From: Campylobacter concisus
GTDB taxonomy: Bacteria > Campylobacterota > Campylobacteria > Campylobacterales > Campylobacteraceae
Assembly: GCF_015679985.1 (NCBI RefSeq)
Contig: NZ_CP049239.1
Coordinates: forward strand, 62,001 to 126,000
DNA length: 64,000 nt
Reading direction: 5' to 3'
Shown: positions 35,829-44,798 of the stretch, one piece after another
Position numbering within the stretch: position 1 is the first letter of the stretch
Layout: each line of letters starts with the position of its first letter
Translations under genes and position numbers: made by a program
The notes under the pieces: model-generated
The model's database searches: none
The model's input: the letters and a program-made list of their open reading frames with translations, nothing else
What the model was told of the DNA's origin: nothing

Positions 35829-36440
35829 GTGCAAGATGTAGTTTTAGTAGGTGGTGGCGGGCACTGCAAAAGTGTGATAGATGCCATCGAGAGCGAAGCT
35901 AAATTTAATATAATTGGTATCATAGATACGGCAGAAAATATTGGAAAAAATGTACTTGGCTATGAGATCATCGGTAGCGATGATGATCTGGCTGAGGTTT
36001 TTAAATCATGCAAAAATGCTGTGGTGACGGTTGGTCAGATAAAAAGTCGCGAGCCTAGAAAAAGGCTCTTTGCACTACTAAAAGAGATAGGTTTTATACT
36101 TCCAACCATAGTCTCGCCACTTGCGTATATCTCAAAGCACGCAAGTGTAGGTGAGGGAACGGTTGTGATGCATCATGCCTTGATCAACGCTGGTGCAAGT
36201 GTCGGCAAAAACTGCATCATAAACACAAAAGCACTTGTTGAGCATGACGCAACTATCGGCGATCACTGCCATATCTCAACAGCAAGTGTGGTAAATGGCG
36301 GCGTTGTCGTGCAGGATGGGACATTCTTTGGTAGCAATGCAACTAGCAAAGAGTATATAGTGATAGGTAAAAATTCTATCATAGGTGGCGGAACTAGTGT
36401 GATGAGAAGCTTGGAGCAAAACGCTTTTATAAAGGTATAA
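35829..36440 (+). CDS. legH: Sugar N-acetyltransferase, left-handed beta-helix (PglD/NeuD type)
   Basis: 203 residues. N-terminal Rossmann-like half 'VVLVGGGGHCKSVIDAI' and C-terminal hexapeptide repeats (residues ~95-190: 'HASVGEGTVVMHHALINAGASVGKNCIINT'), with the catalytic His in 'LVEHDATIGDHCHIS'. It acetylates the 4-amino group made by LegC. The start is GTG at 35829, 2 bases after the legC stop codon; no ATG is suitably placed. Confidence 0.85.
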   Translation: MQDVVLVGGGGHCKSVIDAIESEAKFNIIGIIDTAENIGKNVLGYEIIGSDDDLAEVFKSCKNAVVTVGQIKSREPRKRLFALLKEIGFILPTIVSPLAYISKHASVGEGTVVMHHALINAGASVGKNCIINTKALVEHDATIGDHCHISTASVVNGGVVVQDGTFFGSNATSKEYIVIGKNSIIGGGTSVMRSLEQNAFIKV

Positions 36441-36464
36441 AACTAGAATTTTAAAGGAATTTTG

Positions 36465-37466
36465 ATGTCAAATAGGGTTTTTATCATAGCCGAGGCTGGA
36501 GTAAATCACAATGGTGATATAAATTTAGCCAAAAAATTGATCGACGTAGCAGTAAAGGCTGGCGCTGATGCGGTAAAATTTCAAACCTTTAAAGCTCAAA
36601 ATCTTGTTTCAAAAAACGCACAAAAAGCTAACTATCAAAAACAAACTACCAATAAAAATGAGAGTCAGTTTGATATGATAAAAAAGCTCGAGCTAAATGA
36701 AAATATGCATAAGGAGCTCATAGCCTACTGCAAAGAAGAAAATATCACATTTCTCTCAACTCCTTTTGATAGCGACAGTATAAAGCTTCTTCACGAGCTT
36801 GAGATTGGCACATTTAAGATACCGAGTGGCGAGATAACAAATTTACCTTATCTTAGGCAGATAGGTGGGCTTAATAAAAAGATCATTCTTTCAACTGGCA
36901 TGGCAAATTTAGGCGAGGTGGAAGCCGCGATAGAAGTACTTATAAAAAGCGGCACGAAACGTGAAAATATAAGCCTTCTTCATGCAAATACGCAGTATCC
37001 AACGCCGATGGAGGATGTAAATTTAAAGGCGATGATAACTCTAAAAAATGCCTTTGGGCTTGAGGTCGGATATAGTGATCATACGCTTGGCATTGAAGTC
37101 GATATCGCAGCGGTTGCCATGGGTGCAAAGATCATAGAAAAGCACTTTACGCTTGATAAGAGCATGCCCGGACCTGATCACAAGGCTAGCCTTGAGCCAG
37201 ATGAGCTAGTGGCGATGATTAAAGCCATTAGAAATATCGAGCTAGCACTTGGAGATGGGCTTAAGCATTTTAGTAAAAGTGAGAGCGAAAATATAAAAAT
37301 AGCTAGAAAATCGATCGTGGCAAAGTGTGATATAAAAAAAGGTGAAATTTTTAGCGAACAAAATATCTGTGTAAAACGCCCAGGAGATGGCATAAATCCT
37401 ATGAGGTGGGATGAAGTGATCGGACAAATTTCACAAAAAGACTATAAACAAGATGATTTGATATGA
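36465..37466 (+). CDS. legI: Legionaminic acid synthase (NeuB family)
   Basis: 333 residues. The TIM barrel condenses a 6-deoxy-diacetamido-mannose-type sugar with phosphoenolpyruvate: 'IIAEAGVNHNGDINLAKKLID', 'VKFQTFKAQNLVSK', 'TPFDSDSIKLL', 'KIPSGEITNLPYL' and 'GYSDHTLGIEVDIAAVAMGAKIIEKHFTLDK'. A C-terminal antifreeze-like SAF domain starts near 285 ('SIVAKCDIKKGEIFS'). ATG 36465 with AAAGGA 6 bases before is preferred over an upstream in-frame TTG. The specific sugar is inferred from context. Confidence 0.9.
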   Translation: MSNRVFIIAEAGVNHNGDINLAKKLIDVAVKAGADAVKFQTFKAQNLVSKNAQKANYQKQTTNKNESQFDMIKKLELNENMHKELIAYCKEENITFLSTPFDSDSIKLLHELEIGTFKIPSGEITNLPYLRQIGGLNKKIILSTGMANLGEVEAAIEVLIKSGTKRENISLLHANTQYPTPMEDVNLKAMITLKNAFGLEVGYSDHTLGIEVDIAAVAMGAKIIEKHFTLDKSMPGPDHKASLEPDELVAMIKAIRNIELALGDGLKHFSKSESENIKIARKSIVAKCDIKKGEIFSEQNICVKRPGDGINPMRWDEVIGQISQKDYKQDDLI

Positions 37467-38626
37467 GAAAAATTTGCGTAGTAACTGGCACTAGAGCTGA
37501 ATATGGCCTGCTTTACTGGCTTTTAAAAGAGATCAAGGTAGATGGTGAGCTTCAGCTTCAACTTATTGTCACCGGCATGCACCTAAGTCCTGAATTTGGG
37601 CTCACATACAAAGAGATTGAAAAAGAATTTAATATAGATAAAAAGGTTGAAATTCTTTTGTCATCGGATACATCTATAGGAATTTCAAAATCAATGGGGC
37701 TAGCTCAGATATCTTTTAGTGAAGCTTATGAAGAGCTTAATCCAGATATTGTTGTTGTGCTTGGTGATAGATATGAAATGTTTAGTGCAACCAGTGCTGC
37801 AATGATAGCTAGAATTCCAATCGCTCATATACACGGCGGAGAAGCAACCGAGGGATTAATAGACGAAGCAATAAGGCATAGTATTACGAAAATGAGCCAT
37901 TTGCATTTTACTGCAACCAATGAATATAAAAATAGGGTAATCCAGCTTGGTGAGCATCCAGATAGAGTTTATAATGTAGGTGGCATGGGAGTAGAAAATG
38001 TAAAAAGACTAAAACTCCTAAATAAAAAAGAGTTTGAAGAGTCAATAAATTTTAAGTTAAATAAAAAAAATATATTAGTTACTTTTCATCCTGTTACTTT
38101 GGAAGATGATACTGCGGAAGAGCAATTTCAAGCGTTATTAAATGCTATAGATGAGCTAGAAAATACAAATATTATATTTACGAAGGCAAATAGTGACACA
38201 GATGGAAGAATTATAAATTTAATGATTGACAGATATGTATCTAATAACCAAGATAAATCAGTTTGTTTCACTTCTCTTGGACAATTAAGATACTTGAGTG
38301 CTCTTCAGTATGTAGATGCAGTGGTTGGAAATAGCTCTAGCGGGCTTGTGGAAGCTCCTAGCTTTAAGATAGCTACCGTAAATATCGGAGATAGACAAAA
38401 GGGACGCATAAAGGCGTCTAGCGTAATTGACTGCAAGCCCGATAAAAATTCTATTTTAGAAGCTTTTAATAAGGTATATTCTTGCGAATTTCAATATGTT
38501 TTAAAAAGTGTAGTAAATCCGTATGGCAATGGGTGTGCTAGTAAAAAAATAATAGAAGTTATAAAAAAAGTGGATTTAACAAATATTTTGAAGAAATCAT
38601 TTTATGATTTAAAGGTTGATTTATGA
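37463..38626 (+). CDS. legG: Hydrolysing sugar-nucleotide 2-epimerase (NeuC family)
   Basis: 387 residues. It inverts C2 and releases the nucleotide, producing the mannose-configured sugar used by LegI. Motifs: 'VTGTRAEYGLLYWLLKEI', 'VVVLGDRYEMFSATSAAMIARIPIAHIHGGE', 'TEGLIDEAIRHSITKMSHLHF' and 'VTFHPVTLE'. The C-terminus has 'VVGNSSSGLVEAPSFKIATVNIGDRQKGR'. ATGA overlap with legI. The base composition falls sharply in GC part-way through this gene. Confidence 0.9.
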   Translation: MRKICVVTGTRAEYGLLYWLLKEIKVDGELQLQLIVTGMHLSPEFGLTYKEIEKEFNIDKKVEILLSSDTSIGISKSMGLAQISFSEAYEELNPDIVVVLGDRYEMFSATSAAMIARIPIAHIHGGEATEGLIDEAIRHSITKMSHLHFTATNEYKNRVIQLGEHPDRVYNVGGMGVENVKRLKLLNKKEFEESINFKLNKKNILVTFHPVTLEDDTAEEQFQALLNAIDELENTNIIFTKANSDTDGRIINLMIDRYVSNNQDKSVCFTSLGQLRYLSALQYVDAVVGNSSSGLVEAPSFKIATVNIGDRQKGRIKASSVIDCKPDKNSILEAFNKVYSCEFQYVLKSVVNPYGNGCASKKIIEVIKKVDLTNILKKSFYDLKVDL

Positions 38627-39504
38627 AAATTTTATTTATAGGTACTGTCGAGTTTTCATATAAAGTCTTAAAAAAGCTTATCGAACTAAACGCGGAAATA
38701 GTTGGAATTTGCACCAAAAAAAAATCTGATTTTAACTCTGATTTTGCGGATTTAACTCCACTTTGCAAGAAGGCAGGTATTCCGTTTAAATATATAGATG
38801 ATATAAATTCTAATGAAAATATTGCTTGGATAAGAAGTTTAAGTCCGGATATTATATTTTGCTTTGGCTGGTCAAATTTAATAAAAAAGGATTTACTCGG
38901 TTTACCAAAAATGGGAGTTGTTGGATATCATCCAGCTTTGCTGCCAAAAAATAGAGGTAGACACCCGCTTATTTGGGCTTTGGCTCTTGGACTTAATGAC
39001 AGTGGCTCTACATTCTTTTTCATGACAGAAGGTGCAGATGATGGGGATATATTGTCTCAAGAAAAGATCGAAATTTTATACGAAGATGATGCAAAAAGCC
39101 TATATAATAAAGTTTCAAATGTTGCACTAAAGCAAATAGAAACCTTTTTGCCAAAGCTACAAAACAATAGTTTTAAAACAATCAAACAAAATAATGATTT
39201 GGCTAATGTATGGAGAAAAAGAGGTAAGGTAGATGGAAAAATTGACTTTAGAATGACATCTAGGGCGATATATAATCTTGTTCGGGCGTTAACAAAACCT
39301 TACGTTGGAGCTCATGTGGAATATAATGGGCAAGATATATCTATATGGAAGGTAGAGGAAGTGGAATTTGACCAAAATAATATTGAATTTGGTAAAGTTC
39401 TAGAGAATGATGGCAAGAGTATTGTAGTAAAAACATACGATAAGGCAATCAAAATTATAGACCATGATTTTAAAGAACTACCTAAAGTCGGAAAATATAT
39501 ATGA
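38623..39504 (+). CDS. Formyltransferase-like protein in the nonulosonic acid locus
   Basis: 293 residues of the N10-formyltetrahydrofolate-dependent formyltransferase family. The catalytic loop reads 'MGVVGYHPALLPKNRGRHP', with the His, and 'GADDGDILSQE' has the Asp of the usual Asn-His-Asp triad. The position normally Asn (NxH) is Gly here (GYH). A C-terminal OB-like region follows ('DFRMTSRAIYNLVRALTKPYVGAHV'). It overlaps legG and the PIG-L gene. I infer acylation, most simply N-formylation, of an amino group freed by the next gene's deacetylase. Confidence 0.75.
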   Translation: MKILFIGTVEFSYKVLKKLIELNAEIVGICTKKKSDFNSDFADLTPLCKKAGIPFKYIDDINSNENIAWIRSLSPDIIFCFGWSNLIKKDLLGLPKMGVVGYHPALLPKNRGRHPLIWALALGLNDSGSTFFFMTEGADDGDILSQEKIEILYEDDAKSLYNKVSNVALKQIETFLPKLQNNSFKTIKQNNDLANVWRKRGKVDGKIDFRMTSRAIYNLVRALTKPYVGAHVEYNGQDISIWKVEEVEFDQNNIEFGKVLENDGKSIVVKTYDKAIKIIDHDFKELPKVGKYI

Positions 39505-40160
39505 AAAACAAAATTCTTGTAGTGGCTGTTCATCCAGACGACGAGACATTGGGTTGTGGTGGTACGCTACTTAAACACAAACATAATGGAGATAAAATTT
39601 ATTGGCTTATTTGTACAAAAATAGACGAGGGTAGCGATTATTATACTACTAGGGAAAATGAGATAAAACGAGCTTCAGACGTTTATAAATTTGATGGTGT
39701 TTTTAGTTTGGGGCTTAAGACAATGCGAGTAGATGAGTATAGTATGGGCGAGCTTATAGGCAAGGTCTCAAAGGTAATAAACGAGGTAAAGCCAAACATC
39801 ATATACCTTCCATTTAGAGGTGACGTGCATAGCGACCATAGGAAAATTTTTGAAGCGAGCTATAGTTGTACAAAGGCATTTAGATATCCATTTATCAAAA
39901 AGATATATATGATGGAGACATTAAGTGAAACTGAATTTGCGCCTAGCACAAAAGAAGATTCTTTTATACCGAATTCATTTGTTGATATAAGTGAATATTT
40001 TGAAAAAAAAATAGAAATTATGAAAATTTTTAAGAGCGAAGTTGCTGAGCATCCATTTCCAAGAAGTGAAAAGAATATAAGAGCTTTAGCTGTCTTAAGG
40101 GGGGCAACTTGTGGGTGTGAATATGCTGAAAGTTTTATGCTTTTAAAGGAAATTTTATGA
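39501..40160 (+). CDS. PIG-L/LmbE family N-deacetylase
   Basis: 219 residues. Zinc-dependent N-deacetylase of N-acetylamino sugars: 'VVAVHPDDETLGCGG' supplies His and the two Asp, and 'GDVHSDHRKIFEAS' the second metal His. Overlaps its neighbours by 4 bases on both sides. Placed beside the formyltransferase-like gene, it would remove one acetyl of the sugar so that another acyl group can be added. The substrate is inferred from position only. Confidence 0.85.
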   Translation: MKNKILVVAVHPDDETLGCGGTLLKHKHNGDKIYWLICTKIDEGSDYYTTRENEIKRASDVYKFDGVFSLGLKTMRVDEYSMGELIGKVSKVINEVKPNIIYLPFRGDVHSDHRKIFEASYSCTKAFRYPFIKKIYMMETLSETEFAPSTKEDSFIPNSFVDISEYFEKKIEIMKIFKSEVAEHPFPRSEKNIRALAVLRGATCGCEYAESFMLLKEIL

Positions 40161-41203
40161 AAAACATAGAAAGTATAAAGCTAAAACAAAATGCCACTAT
40201 AAAGGAAGCCTTGGGGATTATAGATAGCGGAGCTATGCAGATAGCTTTAGTTGTTGATGATAATGATAAGCTTCTTGGAACACTGACTGACGGCGATATA
40301 AGAAGAGGTATATTAAGAGGGCTAGACCTTGACAGCTCTATAGAGACGATCATTTATAAAGAGCCAGCTGTTGCAAAAATTTCTAACACAAAAGAAGAAA
40401 TTTTAAAGATAGCATTATCCAAAAAACTTCACCAGATACCAATAGTAGATGATAACGGAATAGTATTAGACTTAAAAGAGATAGAAGAGCTTGTTGAGCC
40501 AAAGATTAAGACAAATAGAGTGATTTTGATGGTGGGAGGGCTTGGTACTAGACTTAGACCACTTACGCAAGATACTCCAAAACCAATGTTAAAGGTCGGA
40601 AACAAGCCGATACTTCAAACGATAGTTGAGAAATTTGCAGAGTATGGCTTTGTAAACATCACGATGTGTGTAAATTTTAATGCAGGCATCATCAAGGACT
40701 ATTTTGGTGACGGCAAAGAATTTGGAGTAAACATCGACTACATTTTGGAGCAAAAAAGAATGGGTACAGCAGGTGCATTAAGCCTACTTAAAGAGCGACC
40801 AAACGAACCATTTTTTGTAATGAACGGTGATCTTCTTACAAATGTAAATTTCGAGCATATTTTTAACTACCACACGCTAAATAAAGCGACGGCTACAATG
40901 TGTGTAAGAGAGTATGACTACGAAGTGCCTTATGGCGTTGTAAAAATGAATGACAACAAGATAGTAGAGATCTCAGAAAAACCGGTGCAGAAATTTTTCG
41001 TAAGTGCTGGGATATATATGCTTTCACCTGAAATTTTAGATCTAATACCAAAAAATGAGTTTTATGATATGCCTACGCTGTTTGAAAAGCTAATAAAATT
41101 AAGTAAAAATATTATATCATTTCCGATCAGAGAATATTGGCTTGATATCGGACGTATTGAAGAATACCAAAGAGCAAATGAAGAATATAAAGAAGTTTTT
41201 TAA
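40157..41203 (+). CDS. ptmE: CBS-domain sugar nucleotidyltransferase (GDP-GlcNAc pyrophosphorylase type)
   Basis: 348 residues. Two CBS motifs (residues ~1-115: 'LGTLTDGDIRRGILRG', 'IPIVDDNGIVLDLK') precede a nucleotidyltransferase domain starting 'RVILMVGGLGTRLRPLTQDTPKPMLKVGNKPIL'. This CBS-plus-transferase layout is that of C. jejuni PtmE, which makes GDP-GlcNAc for the legionaminic pathway. It explains how LegB is supplied. 'RMGTAGALSLL' and 'YWLDIGRIEEYQRANEEY' are family motifs. Confidence 0.85.
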   Translation: MKNIESIKLKQNATIKEALGIIDSGAMQIALVVDDNDKLLGTLTDGDIRRGILRGLDLDSSIETIIYKEPAVAKISNTKEEILKIALSKKLHQIPIVDDNGIVLDLKEIEELVEPKIKTNRVILMVGGLGTRLRPLTQDTPKPMLKVGNKPILQTIVEKFAEYGFVNITMCVNFNAGIIKDYFGDGKEFGVNIDYILEQKRMGTAGALSLLKERPNEPFFVMNGDLLTNVNFEHIFNYHTLNKATATMCVREYDYEVPYGVVKMNDNKIVEISEKPVQKFFVSAGIYMLSPEILDLIPKNEFYDMPTLFEKLIKLSKNIISFPIREYWLDIGRIEEYQRANEEYKEVF

Positions 41204-41922
41204 TGTATAAAAACAATAGTTTTTTAGCGATTATACCGGCAAGAGGAGGTAGCAAGGGGCTACCTGGAAAAAACATTAAAGAATTATGTGGAAAACCACT
41301 TGTCGCATGGAGTATAGAGGCTGGGCTCAAAAGTAAATACATCGATGAGGTAATGGTTAGCACTGACGATGAGAAAATTGCAGAAATTTCAAAAAAGTAT
41401 GATGCAAATGTTCCTTTTTTAAGACCAAGCGAGTTGGCAAGCGATACTGCTACAACTTTTGACACCGTAAAACATACTATAGATTATTATAAAAATGAAT
41501 TAAAAAAAGAGTTTGACTATATTGTTTTATTAGAGCCCACATCGCCTTTGAGAGAAAATGATGATGTAGATACAATGATAGAAAAAATAGTAGATAATCA
41601 AGAAAAATTTGACTCAATATCTAGCATAGGGGAAGTGCATGAGCATCCATCTATCATGAAGAAAATTTTAAATAATGGTTATATAGTGCCATTTTGTAAA
41701 GAGCTCAAATTTACTACAAGGCGACAGGATAATGAAAAGGCATATTTTCCTTATGGAGTTGCTTATATAGTTAAAATAAAAAATTTTCTAGAAGAAAAAA
41801 CATTTTATACGCAAAGAAATACTTTTTATGAGATAAAGCGATATCAATGTTACGAAATAGATGATCTATATGATTTTTTGGCAATCGAAAATATAATGAA
41901 ATACGAATGGAGATTGAAATGA
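41203..41922 (+). CDS. legF: CMP-legionaminic acid synthetase (CMP-NeuAc synthetase family)
   Basis: 239 residues; also called ptmB in Campylobacter. 'LAIIPARGGSKGLPGKNIKELCGKPLVAWSIEAGL' is the CTP-binding signature, with 'VMVSTDDEKIAEISKKY' and 'LLEPTSPLRENDDVD' following. It activates the finished nonulosonic acid with CTP for transfer. Its start shares one base with the ptmE stop codon. Confidence 0.9.
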   Translation: MYKNNSFLAIIPARGGSKGLPGKNIKELCGKPLVAWSIEAGLKSKYIDEVMVSTDDEKIAEISKKYDANVPFLRPSELASDTATTFDTVKHTIDYYKNELKKEFDYIVLLEPTSPLRENDDVDTMIEKIVDNQEKFDSISSIGEVHEHPSIMKKILNNGYIVPFCKELKFTTRRQDNEKAYFPYGVAYIVKIKNFLEEKTFYTQRNTFYEIKRYQCYEIDDLYDFLAIENIMKYEWRLK

Positions 41923-42944
41923 ATTTTCTAGTAATCGGTCTGGGTTCAATGGGTAAAAGAAGAATTAGAAATTTAATCGCGCTTGGTTATAAAGATGGTA
42001 TTGCTGGTTTTGAGCCAAGAGAGGATAGAAGGAGTGAGGTAGAAAGAAAATATAATATTAAAACTTTTGATAGCCTTGAAAAAGCGATGGGTGAATTTAT
42101 TCCAGATGTATTCATAATATCTACTCCTCCAAATATGCATATGTATTATGCATATTTGGCTGAAAAAAACAATATCAACTGTTTTGTAGAGGCTTCTGTT
42201 GTTGAGGCTGAAAAAATTTTAGAATTATCAAAGAGAATAAAAGATAAAAAAATTTTGATAGCACCATCTTGCACAATGAAATATTATCCTATTTCTATAA
42301 AGATAAAAGAACTGATTAATAAAAAAGCAATAGGCAAAATCCTTAATTATAACTATCAAACTGGTCAGTATTTGCCAGATTGGCACCCTTGGGAAAAAAT
42401 AGAAGACTTTTATGTTTCAAATCCTGATACTGGTGGCTGTAGGGAAATAGTTCCATTTGAGTTAACATGGTTAAATGATATTTTCGGTGACTCTAGACCA
42501 CTGGCGTGCGTGAGAAAAAAAATAACAGATATTAATGCTAATATAGATGATATATATCATTGTATTTTAGAACATTCAAATAATGTATTGGGAAATTTAA
42601 CTATAGAAGTAATATCAAAACCTAGAGCTACTAGGGAAATGAGAATATTGGGTTCAGAAGGTGAAATAGTTTATAGTGCAGATAATAATGAACTCAGATA
42701 CATAAATACTAATATGAATGATTGGAATAGGATAAAATTTGGCACAGGAACAGTAGAAAGTGGATATATTAATCCGGAGGAGCCATATATTAATGAGTTA
42801 AAAGATTATATAAATAGTATAAAAGAGGTCAACAACGGAGAGGTGCCGACATACCCAAATAGACTAGAGGATGATTACAGGGTATTGCAGAACTTATATA
42901 AGCTAGAAGAAATAAGCGAGGGAAGACATGACTTATCAAGATAG
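41919..42944 (+). CDS. ptmF: Gfo/Idh/MocA-type oxidoreductase
   Basis: 341 residues. Rossmann site 'FLVIGLGSMGKRRIRNLIALGY', then 'DVFIISTPPNMHMYYAYLA' and 'NCFVEASVVEAEKILEL', in place of the canonical EKP. C. jejuni has a like-placed gene, ptmF, next to legF (ptmB) in its legionaminic locus, where PtmF with PtmA is proposed to work at the sugar-phosphate entry of the pathway. I choose ATG 41919 (GGAG 6 bases before); the frame extends 4 codons further. The symbol rests on context. Confidence 0.7.
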   Translation: MNFLVIGLGSMGKRRIRNLIALGYKDGIAGFEPREDRRSEVERKYNIKTFDSLEKAMGEFIPDVFIISTPPNMHMYYAYLAEKNNINCFVEASVVEAEKILELSKRIKDKKILIAPSCTMKYYPISIKIKELINKKAIGKILNYNYQTGQYLPDWHPWEKIEDFYVSNPDTGGCREIVPFELTWLNDIFGDSRPLACVRKKITDINANIDDIYHCILEHSNNVLGNLTIEVISKPRATREMRILGSEGEIVYSADNNELRYINTNMNDWNRIKFGTGTVESGYINPEEPYINELKDYINSIKEVNNGEVPTYPNRLEDDYRVLQNLYKLEEISEGRHDLSR

Positions 42945-44220
42945 ATTATTAAAAGCAATACCGGGCGGTGCCCATACTTACAGTAGAGGATTTGACCAGT
43001 ATCCAGCCAATGCCCCACAAATTTTAAAAAGAGGGAAAGGCGCATATGTATATGATGAAAATGGTAGAGAATTCTTAGACTATGGAATGGCGCTTAGGGC
43101 TGTAAATTTAGGCTACGCAAATGAAGAAATAAACAAAGCAGCGATCGAGCAAATAGAATTTGGAAACAATCTAACTAAGCCTAGCATGATAGAGCTAGAG
43201 GCTGCTGAATTATTAATAGATATGATAGATAGTGTTGACATGGTTAAATTTACTAAAAATGGCTCAACCGCAACAACAGCAGCTATCAAACTTAGTAGAG
43301 CATATACTGGAAGGGAGCTGGTTGCAAGATGTGCAGAACACCCATTTTTTAGCTATGATGACTGGTTTATTGGCTCTACTCAACTCACCAAAGGTATACC
43401 TCAAAAGGATACTGAGGGCACAAAGATGTTTGGTTACAACAACATTGAGAGCTTAGAGAGGCTTTTTGATGAATTTCCTAATCAAATAGCTTGTGTGATT
43501 TTAGAGCCGGCTACAACAGAGCACCCAAAAGATAATTTTTTACATAAAGTAAGAGATCTGTGCCGTAGAAATGGAGCAGTATTTATACTTGATGAGATGA
43601 TAACTGGCTTTAGATGGCATCTAAAAGGGGCTCAATATTATTACGACATTAAGCCTGATTTATGTACTTTTGGAAAGGCAATGGCAAACGGATTTTCAGT
43701 TGCAGCTATAGCTGGAAAAAGAGAGATAATGCAGCTTGGCAGTATAGAATTTGAAGGAAAAGAAAGAGTTTTTTTACTATCAACAACACATGGTGCAGAG
43801 ATGAGTGGCTTAGGCGCATTTGTTGCGGCTATGAAATTTATGAAAGAGAATAATGTGGTTGAGTATATTTGGAGTTATGGTACAAAACTAATCTCAATGA
43901 TAAATGAGCTTGCAAAAAAATATGAAATTGAAAGAAATTTCGTAGTAGGTGGGATAGAGTGTAGTCCGTACTATTTGACTTTTGATAAAAATGGTCAAAA
44001 TTCTTTGGGGCTAAGGACTCTTTTTTCTCAAGAAATGATTAAAAATGGTGTGCTTATTCCTTGGGTGGCGCTTTCTTATGCCCATGGAGAAAATGAACTT
44101 GAAAAGACGAAAATTGCACTAGAAAAAACTTTTGAGGTCTATAAAAAAGCAGTTGATGAGGGCTATGAAAAATATTTAGTAGGTAACCCTATCAAGCCAG
44201 TGTTTAGAAGATTTAATTAA
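42928..44220 (+). CDS. Class III PLP aminotransferase, HemL-like
   Basis: 430 residues of the glutamate-1-semialdehyde aminotransferase-like group: 'IPGGAHTYSRGFDQYPANAPQILKRGKG', 'VDMVKFTKNGSTATTAAIKLSRAYTGR', 'GAVFILDEMITGFR' (Asp for the PLP ring) and 'CTFGKAMANGFSVAAIAG' (PLP lysine). It overlaps the ptmF-like gene by 17 bases, so it belongs to the pathway. A true hemL function is unlikely in this setting. Probable role: amination of a keto-sugar or keto-sugar phosphate, partner of the oxidoreductase before it. Confidence 0.8.
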   Translation: MTYQDRLLKAIPGGAHTYSRGFDQYPANAPQILKRGKGAYVYDENGREFLDYGMALRAVNLGYANEEINKAAIEQIEFGNNLTKPSMIELEAAELLIDMIDSVDMVKFTKNGSTATTAAIKLSRAYTGRELVARCAEHPFFSYDDWFIGSTQLTKGIPQKDTEGTKMFGYNNIESLERLFDEFPNQIACVILEPATTEHPKDNFLHKVRDLCRRNGAVFILDEMITGFRWHLKGAQYYYDIKPDLCTFGKAMANGFSVAAIAGKREIMQLGSIEFEGKERVFLLSTTHGAEMSGLGAFVAAMKFMKENNVVEYIWSYGTKLISMINELAKKYEIERNFVVGGIECSPYYLTFDKNGQNSLGLRTLFSQEMIKNGVLIPWVALSYAHGENELEKTKIALEKTFEVYKKAVDEGYEKYLVGNPIKPVFRRFN

Positions 44221-44231
44221 GGAAAAATAAA

Positions 44232-44798
44232 ATGATTTTGGAAAATGAAACAATACAGTTAAGACCATACATTTTAGAAAAAGATAACTCGATTCTAAGG
44301 AGGCAATATTTAGAGTGGATACAGGATTACAATAATATAGAATATATTAATTCAATATCACTGCTAATGAATGATAATTTGGATTTTATAGAAAGTAGTT
44401 TTAGTAGATTTACGGCAAAAAACTCCCAAGGATTTTTTATTTGTCATAAAAGTAGTAAAAAATTTATTGGCACAGTAAAGCTAGATAAAATTGATTTTTT
44501 TAGGCAATCTGGTGAATTTGGCATAATGATTGGCGAGCAGAACTTTAAACGTCAAAATATAGGGACATTTTCAATGGAATTAATTTTGGACTATTCTTTT
44601 AGAATCCTTGGTCTACATAGGGTATGGGGTGGCTGCGCTGCAAATAATATTGGTATGCAAAAACTTTTTAAGAAATTTAATTTTAAAGAAGAGGGTAAAC
44701 AAAGAGAGAGCATTTATATTAATGGAATTTATCAAGATGGTGTTTTGTATGGACTTTTAAATAAAGAATACAAGGAGAAATATAATGAAAAGATGTAG
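44232..44798 (+). CDS. GNAT family N-acetyltransferase
   Basis: 188 residues. The RimJ/PseH-type fold is seen in 'GTVKLDKIDFFRQSGEFGIMIGEQNFKRQNIGTFSMELILDYSF' with the acetyl-CoA loop (Q/RxxxGT) and 'NNIGMQKLFKKFNFKEEG'. PseH-like enzymes acetylate the 4-amino sugar in pseudaminic synthesis. With legH already present, this second acetyltransferase probably acts on another amino or hydroxyl group. Overlaps the next gene by 14 bases. Confidence 0.8.
   Translation: MILENETIQLRPYILEKDNSILRRQYLEWIQDYNNIEYINSISLLMNDNLDFIESSFSRFTAKNSQGFFICHKSSKKFIGTVKLDKIDFFRQSGEFGIMIGEQNFKRQNIGTFSMELILDYSFRILGLHRVWGGCAANNIGMQKLFKKFNFKEEGKQRESIYINGIYQDGVLYGLLNKEYKEKYNEKM

Noticed and set aside
42928-44220. A hemL glutamate-1-semialdehyde aminotransferase
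   Set aside because: Same fold family, but it is embedded by overlapping reading frames in a nonulosonic-acid operon, so a sugar-related amination fits better.
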